A DNA stretch of 64,000 nucleotides from Hydrocarboniclastica marina (GTDB lineage: Bacteria > Pseudomonadota > Gammaproteobacteria > Pseudomonadales > Oleiphilaceae). Below, piece after piece: positions 24,557-34,100 of the stretch (the stretch's first letter is position 1; each line of letters begins with the position of its first letter). The DNA lies in the NCBI RefSeq assembly GCF_004851605.1, contig NZ_CP031094.1:1-64000 (forward strand), written 5' to 3'. A program made the translations under genes and the position numbers. Below the pieces are notes generated by a model, which was not told where the DNA came from, did not search any database, and saw only the letters and a list, made by a program, of their open reading frames with translations.

Positions 24557-25096
24557 ATGAAAAAGCACCGATTAGTTTCCGTGATTGCCTCGTTGACCCT
24601 TTCCCTCTCAGGCGTCGTTCTAGCCGCTCCCGGACATGGTGACGGTCATCATGCCGACAGCACTATAGGTCAGCCAGGTGAGGCTGCCGAGGCATCGCGC
24701 ACGGTCGAGGTCGTCATGTATGACAACTATTACGATCCGGAAGAAATTAACGTAGACGAGGGCGAAACGGTCCGGTTCGTGGTCAAGAACGAGGGCATGC
24801 TGGTTCACGAGTTTAATATCGGCACCGCCGCCATGCACGCCGCCCATCAGGACGAAATGATGATGATGGTCGAGCACGGCGTCATCCAGGGCGACTCGAT
24901 CAATCGCGAGATGATGAAGATGGATATGGGCAACGGCCAAACCATGGAGCACGACGATCCAAATAGCGTGTTGCTCGAGCCCGGTGAGTCCGCGGAGGTC
25001 GTCTGGACCTTTGGCGAGAACGCCGATCTGGAATTTGCCTGCAATGTACCGGGACACTATGACGCCGGAATGATGGGCCAGATCGAAGTTCAGTAA
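24557..25096 (+). CDS. Periplasmic cupredoxin (CopI-like)
   Basis: The 179-residue product has a cleavable signal peptide (about 1-23, ending VVLAAP), a His-rich start (HGDGHHAD), and a plastocyanin-like fold. Copper ligands visible are His in 'LVHEFNIG', Cys and His in 'FACNVPGHYDAGMMG', and the following Met. A Met/His-rich insert (about 96-130, 'DEMMMMVEHG', 'MMKMDMGNGQTMEHDD') suits CopI-type copper-tolerance cupredoxins. It is first in a plus-strand set with the multicopper oxidase and CopB. AGGAG lies about 10 bases before ATG. Confidence 0.85.
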   Translation: MKKHRLVSVIASLTLSLSGVVLAAPGHGDGHHADSTIGQPGEAAEASRTVEVVMYDNYYDPEEINVDEGETVRFVVKNEGMLVHEFNIGTAAMHAAHQDEMMMMVEHGVIQGDSINREMMKMDMGNGQTMEHDDPNSVLLEPGESAEVVWTFGENADLEFACNVPGHYDAGMMGQIEVQ

Positions 25097-25153
25097 TGCT
25101 CTGTCCGGCCTTTGTTAACCGTACCCGGAGCCCGGCTCCGAACAGGAACTGAT

Positions 25154-26938
25154 ATGAGAAAATACACGACCGGAAAGCCGCATGGCCTGTTGGCAGTGCT
25201 GGTTTTCGCAATGCTGGCGCCGGCGTTCGCGCTGGGCGACGTATACGACATTTCCGTGGATCGGGTCACTATTAACACGGGGGAGTTCGAAAAAGAAGGG
25301 ATTGGCTATAACGGCAGCTCTCCCGGCCCTGTCCTCCGGTTCAAGGAAGGCGAAGACGTCACCATCAATGTTACCAATAACCTGGACGAGCCTACGTCTA
25401 TCCATTGGCATGGACTGATCCTGCCCTTCCAGATGGATGGCGTTCCCGATATCAGCTTTGTTGGCATCGCGCCCGGCGAAACGTTCACCTATGAGTTCCC
25501 CATCGTTCAGACGGGCACTTTCTGGTTCCACAGCCATACCGGCTTCCAGGAACCGAACGGCGCCTATGGTGCAATTGTTATCGAACCCGAAGGCCGGGAG
25601 CCGTTCCGGTACGACCGAGATTACGTGGTACAACTGACCGACCAGCATCCCCACTCGGGGGACCGCATCATGCGCAACCTGAAGATGATGCCGGATTACT
25701 ACAACCGTCAGCAGCAGACCGTGGGCGACTTTTTTGAGGATGTCGCCGATGAGGGTTTTCAGGCTGCACTTGCCGACCGGATGGCGTGGGGTGATATGCG
25801 CATGATGTCTTCAGACGTTGAAGATGTGCAGGGCTTTACGGCGCTGATCAACGGCGAAGGTCCCGAGCAGAACTGGACGGGGTTGTTCAAGCCCGGCGAG
25901 CGGATCCGGCTGCGGTTTATCAACTCGTCGGCGATGACCTACTTCGATATCCGTATTCCCGGTCTGGAAATGACGGTGGTCCAGGCGGATGGCAACAACG
26001 TCCAGCCAGTGAAGGTCGGTGAGTTTCGCATAGCCGTTGCTGAAACCTTCGACGTTATCGTCCAGCCAAAGGAAGATCGGGCCTATACGATCTTTGCCGA
26101 GTCCATGGGCCGCTCCGGCTATGCCCGCGGAACCCTGGCCCCCCGCCAGAACATGGTGGCCGAAGTTCCCGAGCTACGCGAACCGCCGGAATTGACTATG
26201 GCCGATATGTCGGGGATGCCGGGTATGGATCATTCCAACATGGAGGGTATGGACCATTCCAACATGAAAGGCATGGATCATTCCAACACGGAGGGTATGG
26301 ACCATTCCAACATGAAAGGTATGGATCACTCCAACATGGAGGGTATGGACCACTCCAATATGGGCCAAGGGATGAGTGCAGATTCCGCGGGGCCGAGTGA
26401 TCCCTTCTACGCCGAGGGTAGCGGTTTGACGCCTGAAGCCTTCAACGGTGGTAAATTTCTCTCCTATGCAGACCTGAGAGCTCAGAATCCACTGTACGAA
26501 GATCGTGAACCGACCCGTGAGATAGAGCTGCGGCTAACCGGCAACATGGAGCGCTACATCTGGTCGATCAATGGCGTGAAGTATGAGGATGCCGACCCTA
26601 TCCGATTGCAATATGGCGAACGTGTCCGTTTCAAGTTGGTCAATGAGACCATGATGTCCCACCCCATGCATTTGCACGGCATGTGGTCGATTCTCGATGT
26701 GGGCGCAGGCAAATGGAATCCGATCAAGCACACCGTCAGCGTAGCCCCCGGCACAACGGTCTACATGGAGACGGAAGTCGACGCAGAAGGTCAATGGGCT
26801 TTCCACTGCCATCTGTCTTATCACGCTGACGCCGGTATGTTCCGCAAGGTCGTGGTCGAAGGCGGGCCTGGTGATGAGGGATGGTCAGAGCCGACTTCAG
26901 CTGCTCAGGCTAGTACTGTGAAGGGGTCAGATTCATGA
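25154..26938 (+). CDS. copA: Multicopper oxidase CopA (periplasmic copper resistance)
   Basis: The 594-residue product starts at 25154 (AGGA upstream; 14 residues further upstream are unlikely). After an N-terminal signal sequence come three cupredoxin domains with all four copper-binding motifs: HWHG (about 86), 'FWFHSHTG' (about 128), 'HPMHLHGMW' (about 503) and '[13 protein letters not shown]' (about 555). CopA oxidises Cu(I) and sequesters copper in the periplasm. Between domains 2 and 3 lies a Met/His-rich tract with six copies of MDHSNMxG, probably Cu-binding. The stop overlaps the copB start by 4 bases. Confidence 0.93.
   Translation: MRKYTTGKPHGLLAVLVFAMLAPAFALGDVYDISVDRVTINTGEFEKEGIGYNGSSPGPVLRFKEGEDVTINVTNNLDEPTSIHWHGLILPFQMDGVPDISFVGIAPGETFTYEFPIVQTGTFWFHSHTGFQEPNGAYGAIVIEPEGREPFRYDRDYVVQLTDQHPHSGDRIMRNLKMMPDYYNRQQQTVGDFFEDVADEGFQAALADRMAWGDMRMMSSDVEDVQGFTALINGEGPEQNWTGLFKPGERIRLRFINSSAMTYFDIRIPGLEMTVVQADGNNVQPVKVGEFRIAVAETFDVIVQPKEDRAYTIFAESMGRSGYARGTLAPRQNMVAEVPELREPPELTMADMSGMPGMDHSNMEGMDHSNMKGMDHSNTEGMDHSNMKGMDHSNMEGMDHSNMGQGMSADSAGPSDPFYAEGSGLTPEAFNGGKFLSYADLRAQNPLYEDREPTREIELRLTGNMERYIWSINGVKYEDADPIRLQYGERVRFKLVNETMMSHPMHLHGMWSILDVGAGKWNPIKHTVSVAPGTTVYMETEVDAEGQWAFHCHLSYHADAGMFRKVVVEGGPGDEGWSEPTSAAQASTVKGSDS
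26225..26368 (+). repeat. Six tandem 24-bp repeats in copA
   Basis: ATGGAYCAYTCCAACATGRA-like units repeated six times encode MDHSNM(E/K)G. Third-position differences among copies suggest selection for the peptide rather than a very recent expansion. Confidence 0.9.
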
Positions 26939-27678
26939 GAAAGAAGATGTTAAAGGTAACCGCTTCGAGCCTCCTGCTGCCCGCTCTGTTCACCGGTTCG
27001 GTTTTGGCCCAGGAAAATACCCTGGCCGAGAAAGAGCCGAATGTCTTTTACGGACTGCAGATGGAAGAGCTGGAGTATCGCTATAGCGACACTGATAAAG
27101 AGCTTGGCGTCTGGAATGGCGATGCCTTCATTGGCACGGACGAGCTAAAATTCCGCTGGATAACCGAGGGCGAATACGTTCTGGAGGAACGGGCTTTTGA
27201 AACCCTGGAGAACCAGTTTGTCCTGCAGAAGCCGCTCTGGGATTTCTTCGATATCAAAGCCGGTGTGCGATTCGATACCCCCGAAGGGCCGAACCGAACC
27301 TATGGTTTAATTGGCTTGGCGGGGCTTGCGCCCTACTGGTTCGAAGTCGATACTAACTTCTACGTGAGCGAGAAAGGCGATACCTCGTTCGATGTGGACA
27401 TCGAATACGAGTTACTGTTAACCAACTATCTCATCCTCACTCCCTCCGCCGACATTGATGTGGCGTTCTCAAGCGATGAGGAAGCGGGCGTCGGCTCGGG
27501 CCTGAGCAGTACCGAGTTGGGCGCCAGGCTCAGTTACGACCTGATAGACCGGGCTTTTTCGCCCTATGTCGGGGTGGTCTACGAGCGGCTGTATGGAAAG
27601 ACGGAGGACTTCGCCAACGAGCACGGTGAAGACGCCGACGGTTGGTTCCTAACTGTAGGTGCGAAACTACTATTCTGA
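26935..27678 (+). CDS. copB: Outer-membrane copper resistance protein CopB
   Basis: The 247-residue product has a signal peptide (about 1-25, 'SVLAQ') and the CopB barrel ('[38 protein letters not shown]', '[10 protein letters not shown]', '[14 protein letters not shown]'), ending in Phe as outer-membrane proteins do. The Met/His-rich N-terminal insert of longer CopB proteins is absent, and the CopA repeat may compensate. The start overlaps copA (ATGA). Confidence 0.92.
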   Translation: MRKKMLKVTASSLLLPALFTGSVLAQENTLAEKEPNVFYGLQMEELEYRYSDTDKELGVWNGDAFIGTDELKFRWITEGEYVLEERAFETLENQFVLQKPLWDFFDIKAGVRFDTPEGPNRTYGLIGLAGLAPYWFEVDTNFYVSEKGDTSFDVDIEYELLLTNYLILTPSADIDVAFSSDEEAGVGSGLSSTELGARLSYDLIDRAFSPYVGVVYERLYGKTEDFANEHGEDADGWFLTVGAKLLF

Positions 27679-28226
27679 TTGGACCTTATCCGATGTGCCA
27701 AGGCGGGCCCAAGCTTGCCTTGGCTGCACACTGAACTGCCAGGGCGTGAGATATATATGGGGTTCAGTTAAACCTTGGCAAGTTGTTTCATAGCGTACAC
27801 CGCCGCATCTAATACATCCGCTCGCCCGTTCCAGTTTCCCAGTATCACTGTAGGGTTCAAAAAGCGGCTACCAGTTGGGTATTTAATGAGCCTCACATGA
27901 GATTATCGACATTTTCTCAGCTTCGCAAAACCCAACACGACGCAGTTTAACCTTCAAAATACCACACGTTGTTAATACATGCTGAGTCAAGGATAGGATC
28001 GAGTAACCGAGTACAAGCCGAATTGGTGCTGCCAACGATGCTCATCTGACATAGGTAGGAATACTGCCTGCAGAGAAAAAAGAGCACTCCAATTTCGGAG
28101 TGCTCAAGTACTGAGCTAACTACATCGAAGATATTCTCACACTAAACTGAAATGAAACTGAAATTTTTATACTTATTATTTATACGTGCTTTTGATGCAT
28201 GCAAACATATATTTATTATATAGACT
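27679..28226. other. Gene-free interval between copB and IS3
   Basis: 548 bases, A/T-rich toward the IS. Apart from the minus-strand terminator-like hairpin at 28082-28105 I see no gene. The last ~100 bases continue beyond the IS as the promoter region of the small periplasmic gene, so the IS split this region. Confidence 0.6.
28082..28105 (-). terminator. Terminator-like hairpin
   Basis: GAGCACTCC-AATTTC-GGAGTGCTC. On the minus strand it is followed by TTTTTTCTC. No minus-strand gene ends here, so it may act on antisense transcription from the IS, or be a relic. Confidence 0.55.
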
Positions 28227-28291
28227 TGAATCGCCATCAGTTTCCTAGACACCTTTCAGTTAGATAAACTGACTGCAAGAGAGGTGTTTAG

Positions 28292-28570
28292 ATGAGCGCG
28301 AAGCGCTATCCCGAAGAATTCAAGATTGAAGCCGTTAAGCAGGTGGTAGACCGTGGTCACTCGGTTGCCGACGTGGCTAAACGGCTCGATATCACGACCC
28401 ACAGCCTGTACGCCTGGATCAAGAAGTTTGGTCCGGATTCTCGTGAGCATCGGGAGCTGTCGGATGCTCAAGCGGAGATTCGAAGACTCCAGAAGGAGCT
28501 GAAACGGGCAACGGAAGAGCGGGATATCTTAAAAAAAGCCGCGGCGTACTTCGCAAAGCAGTCCGACTGA
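28292..28570 (+). CDS. IS3-family transposase OrfA
   Basis: The 92-residue product has the HTH_Tnp_1-type start ('KRYPEEFKIEAVKQVVDRGHSVADVAKRLDITTHSLYAWIKKF') and a C-terminal leucine-zipper-like coiled coil ('QAEIRRLQKELKRATEERDILKKAAAYF'). It binds the IS ends. AAAAAAAG near its 3' end allows -1 frameshifting into orfB to make the OrfAB transposase. Confidence 0.92.
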   Translation: MSAKRYPEEFKIEAVKQVVDRGHSVADVAKRLDITTHSLYAWIKKFGPDSREHRELSDAQAEIRRLQKELKRATEERDILKKAAAYFAKQSD

Positions 28571-28626
28571 GGTACGCCTTTATCAAGGATCATCGGGCTC
28601 GGTGGCCCATCCGTTGGCTGTGCCGG

Positions 28627-29439
28627 ATGCTAGAAGTTCAACCGAGCGGTTTTTACGCCTGGCTGCACACTCCAGCGTCAGATCGTCGAAAAGCCAACCT
28701 CCGCCTGACCGGTCTTATTAAGCAGTTCTGGTTGGAGTCCGGCGGCGTCTACGGCTACCGGAAGATTCATTCCGATCTGCGAGATGTCGGTGAGGTCTGC
28801 GGCATCAACCGCGTCCACCGGCTCATGCGAGAAGAAGGCCTGAAAGCGCAGGTGGGATATCGCTCACCACGACCTCGAGGCGGAGAGAATCATGTTGTCG
28901 TACCTAACCGCTTGCAGCGCCAGTTCAGCCCTCAGCGGCCGGATGAGGCGTGGGTGACCGATATCACCTACATCCGCACCCACGAGGGTTGGCTTTATCT
29001 GGCGGTGGTTCTGGATCTGTTTTCGCGCAAAGTGATTGGCTGGTCGATGCAGCCACGCATGACCAAGGACATCGTGCTGAATGCGCTGTTGATGGCAATC
29101 TGGCGACGCAGTCCGAAGCATCAGGTCATGGTGCATTCGGATCAGGGAAGCCAGTACACCAGCCATGACTGGCAAGCTTTCCTCAAGAGCCATGGTTTGG
29201 AAAGCAGCATGAGCCGCAGAGGCAACTGCCATGATAATGCAGTGGCAGAAAGCTTCTTCCAGTTACTGAAGCGTGAGCGGGTGAAGAGGAGGATCTACAC
29301 GACACGCGAAGACGCCAGGGCCGATATCTTTGATTACATCGAGATCTTCTATAACGGCAAACGGAAACATGGTTCAAATGACTTCTTACCACCGGTAGAG
29401 TTCGAGACCCGATTCCAAGAACGGCTGGGACGTGTCTAG
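28627..29439 (+). CDS. IS3-family transposase OrfB (DDE integrase domain)
   Basis: The 270-residue frame contains the rve catalytic core: the first Asp in 'EAWVTDITYIRTHEGWLYLAVVLDL', the second in 'VMVHSDQGSQYTS', and Glu in 'NCHDNAVAESFFQLLKRE', with a trailing basic helix. The open frame extends upstream of this ATG to at least 28561 ('VRLRYAFIKDHR'), so the natural product is probably the OrfAB fusion made by frameshifting. It appears intact. Confidence 0.92.
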   Translation: MLEVQPSGFYAWLHTPASDRRKANLRLTGLIKQFWLESGGVYGYRKIHSDLRDVGEVCGINRVHRLMREEGLKAQVGYRSPRPRGGENHVVVPNRLQRQFSPQRPDEAWVTDITYIRTHEGWLYLAVVLDLFSRKVIGWSMQPRMTKDIVLNALLMAIWRRSPKHQVMVHSDQGSQYTSHDWQAFLKSHGLESSMSRRGNCHDNAVAESFFQLLKRERVKRRIYTTREDARADIFDYIEIFYNGKRKHGSNDFLPPVEFETRFQERLGRV

Positions 29440-29554
29440 GTTATTGGTGGCGATTCAACTTTAAGATAGCTATTTACGTTTATATTTCAGGCTGGTTTCA
29501 GTTCGCTGTGATGTAATTGTAGTTGGAAATACGATGACAACTGGAGCTATACAC

Positions 29555-29833
29555 ATGAACACTATCAGCAAAATTACTTTATTCTCTCTGGCTATTGGGT
29601 TTGGAGGCAGTGTCGCAGCCAGCCCAAATGGGGGTTTGGTGGACCGCATCAACGACGCTCGCTCTTATCCGAACAAGACCGTCGAGACCGGGGCGCAAGG
29701 TAAGCAAGAGCATCGAAAAATGATGGAAATGATGCAAAAACTGCACTCAAAAGACGGTAGTGACGGAGAAATGGCCCAAGAGCACTGCATGAAGCTGATG
29801 CAGGAATATATGGACAGAAGCGCGTCATCATAA
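29555..29833 (+). CDS. Small periplasmic Met/His protein, probably copper-linked
   Basis: The 92-residue product from MNTISK has a signal peptide ending about 'GGSVAAS' (residue 22). The mature part has 'DRINDARSYPNKTVE' and a Met-rich helix ('HRKMMEMMQKLH', 'EHCMKLMQEYMDR') with one Cys and several His/Met that could bind Cu(I). Location after CopI/A/B suggests a copper accessory protein, now separated by the IS3 element, whose insertion about 95 bases upstream may have changed its expression. The longer start at 29534 is less likely. Confidence 0.6.
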   Translation: MNTISKITLFSLAIGFGGSVAASPNGGLVDRINDARSYPNKTVETGAQGKQEHRKMMEMMQKLHSKDGSDGEMAQEHCMKLMQEYMDRSASS

Positions 29834-29864
29834 AGCTGGATATGGCTAAACTGGACCTGCTTCT

Positions 29865-31429
29865 TAGCCCGGATTTCTCATGAGGAGGAAGGAAAAAGCG
29901 GCTTAAAGTGGTAACATTTCAGGACCTTACACCAAAAACGAACCACCAGAAGCCGCATCCAAAATGGTACCCGAAAAGCTGACCTTCTCGCCACTGTTCC
30001 GCCGTCAGATTGAAGCCGATTTCTCCGGAGGCCACATCACCTCCGATGCTGGCTTGTTGTTATTACGCGAAGTCGATAAGCAACACCAGTTAACCCAGCG
30101 ACTGGCCGAGACTCTGGTCGATCAGCGGGATTCCACGATGGTTCGTCACCAACTCGATACCATGGTCCGGCAACGGGTCTACGGCGTGGCCGGCGGATAC
30201 GAAGACCTGAATGACCATGAAGCGCTACGCTTTGATCAGGCGCTGCAATCCGCCACGGGTGAGGTCTCCGTCCTGGCCGGCAAGTCCACGCTCTGCCGAA
30301 TGGAACAGGCCGTGGACCGGCAAACCATCGTGAAGGCCCATGAGCTGCTCTGGCATCATTTCATTGAGCAGCACGACAAGCCGCCAAAGGAAATCGTGCT
30401 GGATTTCGACGGCACGGATATTCCGGTGCACGGCGACCAGCCGGGCAAGTTCTTCAACCGGTACTACGATCACCACTGCTACTTCCCGCTGTATGTCTTC
30501 TGCGGACGGCACCTGCTGGTGAGCTATCTGCGCACCAGTAATCGGGGTGATGCCCGGCACAGCTGGGCCATTCTAGCCCTATTGGTGCGGTTTATCCGGC
30601 GCTACTGGTCAGAAACCCGCATTGTGTTCCGGGGTGATTCCCACTTCTGCAAGCCCCGAATCCTGGCCTGGTGTGACCACAACCAGGTGGATTACATCGT
30701 GGGCATGGCGCGCAATACGCGGCTGGAAACCCTGGCGGCACCCGCCATGGACAAGGTCCAGGAATATCATGAAGCCACCGGCGACAAGCTGGCCGTTACG
30801 TTCCGCTTTAACTACAAGGCCCGAAGCTGGCAGCAGGAACGGCTGGTCGTCGCCCGCCTGGAATACGGCCCCCAGGGTCCGAATCCCCGCTTCGTCATCA
30901 GCTCCCGCTACGACGAGGGGTTCAAGCTCTACTACGAACAGTATTGCGCCCGCGGTGACATGGAAAACCGGATCAAGGATCAGCAGCTGGATCTGTTTGC
31001 CGACCGCACATCGAGTACCCAATGGTGGACCAATCAGTGGCGGCTGATACTCTCCGGCTTTGCCTACACCCTATTCGAGCGTCTGCGGGTGCATCTGAAA
31101 AGCACGCCCTTCGAGCGCATGAGCGCTGGCACCCTGCGGTTGAAACTGATCAAGGTCGGCGCTGTGATCATCCGCAATACCCGCCGAATCCGGGTGTTGA
31201 TGAGTGATAGCTATCCGTATAAGACAGAATTATCAGCCCTGGTTCAGCGGCTGGTGCCCACCTAGATCAGCGGGCTCCCCCGGCCCGTCAGTAATGGGGG
31301 AAAGGGGGAATTGTGTCTGCACATCAGGAATTGATTAATATCTGATCAAAAAACCCCGGACGAGACACCGAAAACCGGGATATCCTCAGGCATCCGCCCA
31401 TCAGGGACTACTATGAGAAATCCGGGCTA
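29865..31429 (+). mobile_element. IS1380-family element, copy 1
   Basis: A 1565-bp element with inverted ends TAGCCCGGATTTCTCAT / ATGAGAAATCCGGGCTA. It has one transposase gene and a non-coding right end. The flanking 4-mers (TTCT and GGAA) do not match, so no target duplication is visible. Copy 2 lies about 8.4 kb away in the same orientation. Confidence 0.88.
29964..31265 (+). CDS. IS1380-family transposase, copy 1
   Basis: The 433-residue DDE transposase has typical IS1380/IS4-clan features: 'LDFDGTDIPVHGDQ' (first Asp region), 'IVFRGDSHFCKPRIL' (second Asp) and 'YCARGDMENRIKDQQLDLFADRTSS' (the E box, YREK-like region). It appears intact. First and last thirds are identical at protein level to copy 2, while the middle differs at several residues (for example KPPKEIV here against EPPKEMV). 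Confidence 0.92.
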   Translation: MVPEKLTFSPLFRRQIEADFSGGHITSDAGLLLLREVDKQHQLTQRLAETLVDQRDSTMVRHQLDTMVRQRVYGVAGGYEDLNDHEALRFDQALQSATGEVSVLAGKSTLCRMEQAVDRQTIVKAHELLWHHFIEQHDKPPKEIVLDFDGTDIPVHGDQPGKFFNRYYDHHCYFPLYVFCGRHLLVSYLRTSNRGDARHSWAILALLVRFIRRYWSETRIVFRGDSHFCKPRILAWCDHNQVDYIVGMARNTRLETLAAPAMDKVQEYHEATGDKLAVTFRFNYKARSWQQERLVVARLEYGPQGPNPRFVISSRYDEGFKLYYEQYCARGDMENRIKDQQLDLFADRTSSTQWWTNQWRLILSGFAYTLFERLRVHLKSTPFERMSAGTLRLKLIKVGAVIIRNTRRIRVLMSDSYPYKTELSALVQRLVPT

Positions 31430-31816
31430 GGAATCGAGAATAGTCACAAAAACGACTGAACTAGATTGTTCGATTTTGCTCCTCAGTGATGAAAAATTGA
31501 CCACCTCACCTTCTGCCTGCTCTATTTCAGATCCACAGGCGGGGCAAGCTCCTTCTCTATTGCTACAAGATGCAATTTTGACTACGTGTATTTAGCCCGT
31601 TGACGGTTAGGCGTGTGCTTGCCCTCACGCTCTCGACGAAATGCTGCTGCAGGCGCACGGGAGCTAGAAAAATAAAGACGAGTAGTAAAAGCTGCGCCAG
31701 GTTCCGAGACTGCATCGACGCTTCTAGTCGGTCCAGCTTTACCGCGCGGAGGACGACAATGGGTTCTGAGCAGGCCCGAACAGGAGAAGTACTCTGTTAC
31801 TCCGCCTACCCGAAAA

Positions 31817-32253
31817 TCAGAATACCGGACGGTAACTCTGGCGCGGGTTATCATCACCGACACCCAGAAAAATTTGCGATAGCGCCGGTACGATGTCGAC
31901 GTGCGCCTCCACAAAACCTTCCTGTGGTTGGCTGGGTCGTTAAAGGGCATGACCATATTCCAGCCCGGAAGATCCGGACGTGACGCGGGAATAACGGGGT
32001 TGTCGCCCAGGTGCTGGGACCAGAGTGCGCCGTTTACACTTCCGTTGTCATTAACGAAAGAGTTTCCGCCGCCCTGGGTCAGGGAGATATAGAAGTTGTC
32101 CACGTTGTGGAAGCCCAGGCTACGTACATGCCCGAGATTCAGTTCCTTGCGACCGGGTTTCTGAAGAGTAGCGTCTATATCAAACACATCCAGGGCGGGG
32201 CTCAGGAAGTTGGTTAGCGGGTCGAGAAGCGTGCCAGCCCCGCGGATGGTGTA
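31817..32253 (-). pseudogene. Frameshifted C-terminal gene fragment
   Basis: On the minus strand a readable protein (from 'IGTGYTIRGAGTLLDPLTNF' through 'PDLPGWNMVMPFNDPANHRK') shifts frame at the T-run near 31912-31916 and continues as 'FVEAHVDIVPALSQIFLGVGDD' to a TGA at 31817. The frame has no convincing start and begins right after the TetR stop, so it is the 3' part of a gene truncated on its 5' side. I do not recognise the family. Between IS copy 1 and this fragment (31430-31816) I see nothing else coding. Confidence 0.5.
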
Positions 32254-32261
32254 ACCAGTAC

Positions 32262-32876
32262 CTATGACTGGACACCTTTAGTGATAACCCCGCCGATAGC
32301 GATCTGCCAAACAAAATCACCAATTGCTTCAAGTGAATGATCACCGTTGGGATCGAACCAGGTTGCCACCCAGTTGAGCGCCCCGAAACCGATCAGGCGA
32401 AGCAAGCGGCTATCAACGTTTTTCTTGATAACGCCCTTCTCAATCATCACTGCGAGGATCTCGGCCCAAAGGGACTCATACTGGTCACGTAAGGCGACAA
32501 TTTCCTCGCGGGCCTCCGGGCCCAGCGAGCGCCATTCAAATAAAAGCGCGTAAACCGTGTCCGGATCAACCAACAGGGCGCGCAGGTGTGCGTTGATACA
32601 AAAACGCAACTGCTGCACAGGATCATCCGAGTCGGCATACGCCATTTCAACCTCTGCTGTAACCAGGCCGACCCCCCGTCGCATTAGTTCGACAAGGAGT
32701 GTTTCCTTGGTGCTGTAACGATAGTACAGACTCCCGGGTAGCATGTTACAAGCCTCTGCGATCTCCTTGAGCGAAGTCTTCTCGAATCCTTTCTCGCGAA
32801 AAAGTCGGGCCGCGTTGGATAAAATTTTGCCCTGATCGTCCAGTTTGCGTACAGGTGGGGCCTGTTTGTGCACCAT
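32262..32876 (-). CDS. TetR-family transcriptional regulator
   Basis: The 204-residue product has an N-terminal TetR HTH ('AARLFREKGFEKTSLKEIAEACNMLPGSLYYRYSTKETLLVELM', about 23-65) and a helical ligand-binding C-terminal domain. Start 32876 is supported by GAGGAGGTG 8 bases upstream; the longer frame to 33020 is not. It is divergent from the thioesterase/hydrolase operon, so it probably represses it in response to an acyl or hydrocarbon ligand (inference). 'TTGACT' at 32995 and the adjacent GTTAGTGGACCAACC may be promoter and operator. Confidence 0.88.
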   Translation of the reverse strand: MVHKQAPPVRKLDDQGKILSNAARLFREKGFEKTSLKEIAEACNMLPGSLYYRYSTKETLLVELMRRGVGLVTAEVEMAYADSDDPVQQLRFCINAHLRALLVDPDTVYALLFEWRSLGPEAREEIVALRDQYESLWAEILAVMIEKGVIKKNVDSRLLRLIGFGALNWVATWFDPNGDHSLEAIGDFVWQIAIGGVITKGVQS

Positions 32877-33132
32877 AATTAAGCACCTCCTCTGCAGGCC
32901 GGCATATTGTTCATCGGAGCGGCCACTGCCCAACCTTTTGCATTGATGGTACGCCATCACGTGGATAGCCTCCATTATATACCGAACGCGCGCTTGACTT
33001 TTAGTTAGTGGACCAACCAAAATTCAGCACGATAACTGTTTTGACCAACATGACATGCCGAGCACCTATGAACAGCTACCGCCCCAGCACTGCCGCACCT
33101 GCGCGAGACCCGATTCAGGGTGCGCAAACCTG

Positions 33133-33615
33133 ATGACTGAATCAAAGAGCGTGCATAGTGACGCCGCGAGGACCGCTTGGCAGTTCACCGAACAGGTTCC
33201 CCACGGCAGGGATCTGGGTATGCAGGTTGTCTCTATCAGCGGGAATCAGGTCTGTATGAGCCTAACCCCACAGCCCTGGATGCTCGCCGACGAGGGCACA
33301 GAGGAAATCTGTACAGGTGTTCTGTATTCGCTGGCAGACTCAGCCAGCGGGCTGGCCGTATTCGCCGAGGCTCAGGATCTGTCTCCCATCGCCACGCTCG
33401 ATATCCGTATGGATTATTTCCGGCCTGCGGTCAGCGACCGCACCTTGTCGGCGGTTGCCACATGCCGCCATCTAAACGACGAGGTCGCATTCATCCATTG
33501 TGACGTCCTCTCTGAAGGCGATAATCAGCCGGTGGCCACGGGCAGAGCGACCTTTATGCGCAACACCCGGGGCCGAAGTTTCCGGACTGCCTCAGGACGA
33601 AAGGGAGAAGCATGA
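33133..33615 (+). CDS. PaaI-type hotdog thioesterase 1
   Basis: The 160-residue product (start chosen at MTESKSVHS; the frame is open to 33055) has a 4HBT/PaaI hotdog fold. The central helix is 'CTGVLYSLADSASGLAVF', and the edge strand is 'ATLDIRMDYFRPA' with typical Asp and Arg positions. Such enzymes hydrolyse acyl-CoA thioesters. It is first in a three-gene operon, overlapping the second thioesterase by 4 bases. In an alkane cluster it may adjust CoA-activated fatty acids. Confidence 0.78.
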   Translation: MTESKSVHSDAARTAWQFTEQVPHGRDLGMQVVSISGNQVCMSLTPQPWMLADEGTEEICTGVLYSLADSASGLAVFAEAQDLSPIATLDIRMDYFRPAVSDRTLSAVATCRHLNDEVAFIHCDVLSEGDNQPVATGRATFMRNTRGRSFRTASGRKGEA

Positions 33616-34100
33616 GCCACAGTGCCGACTCACCACAGTCAAGCCCAGACCTGCGGGAGAGCAGCAACAGTTGTGCTGCCTGGCAGAGCTTGCTGGAGCG
33701 CATTCCCTACGCTGTCCACCTTGGACTTCACGTCCAACAAAATCATTCCGAGATACAGGTTTGCTTGCCTTACCGCGAGTCGCTGATTGGCAACTTCATG
33801 CTACCTGCCCTGCATGGCGGGGTTCTTGGGGCGCTGATAGAGATAACCGCGCGGGTGGCGGCGCAGCGCGAAGATGCGGAGGGTCGCTGTCCGCGTATTC
33901 TGGATAGCAACATCAATTACCTTCGGTCAGCGCAAGCACAACCCACCTTCGCCAGCGCAGAGATCGTTCGCCAAGGTCGCCGCACCAGCTTGGTACAGGT
34001 GAGCTGCTGGCAGGATGAAAAGAACGCGCCGAATGCTATCGGGCGGGTTCAGTTGCTGTTCCCAACCACGGCAGCCAGACAAGGTGTTCATGAACGATAA
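33612..34100 (+). CDS. PaaI-type hotdog thioesterase 2
   Basis: The 162-residue product has the same fold as its neighbour, with 'LPALHGGVLGALIEITARVAAQ' (HGG motif) and 'ILDSNINYLRSAQAQPTFASAEIVRQGRRTSLVQVSCW'. The HGG motif is typical of PaaI-type thioesterases and is better preserved here than in copy 1, so the two may form a heteromer (inference). It overlaps the genes on both sides. Confidence 0.82.
   Translation: MSHSADSPQSSPDLRESSNSCAAWQSLLERIPYAVHLGLHVQQNHSEIQVCLPYRESLIGNFMLPALHGGVLGALIEITARVAAQREDAEGRCPRILDSNINYLRSAQAQPTFASAEIVRQGRRTSLVQVSCWQDEKNAPNAIGRVQLLFPTTAARQGVHER

Larger units (their letters stand above)
28227..29457 (+). mobile_element. IS3-family insertion sequence
   Basis: A 1231-bp element with imperfect terminal inverted repeats beginning TGAATCGCCAYCA and running into CCTAGACAC at both ends. 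It is flanked by a 3-bp direct repeat, ACT (28224-28226 and 29458-29460). It contains overlapping orfA and orfB with an A7G slip site at 28531-28538. It lies between the copper operon and a small Met/Cys/His periplasmic gene, whose upstream region it interrupts. Confidence 0.9.

Noticed and set aside
26225-26368. CRISPR-like array
   Set aside because: The 24-bp repeats are contiguous and encode MDHSNM units within copA; no spacers. No CRISPR array seen elsewhere.
34015-34089. N-terminal extension of the hydrolase
   Set aside because: Overlaps the thioesterase gene and lacks a ribosome-binding site; start at 34090 fits.
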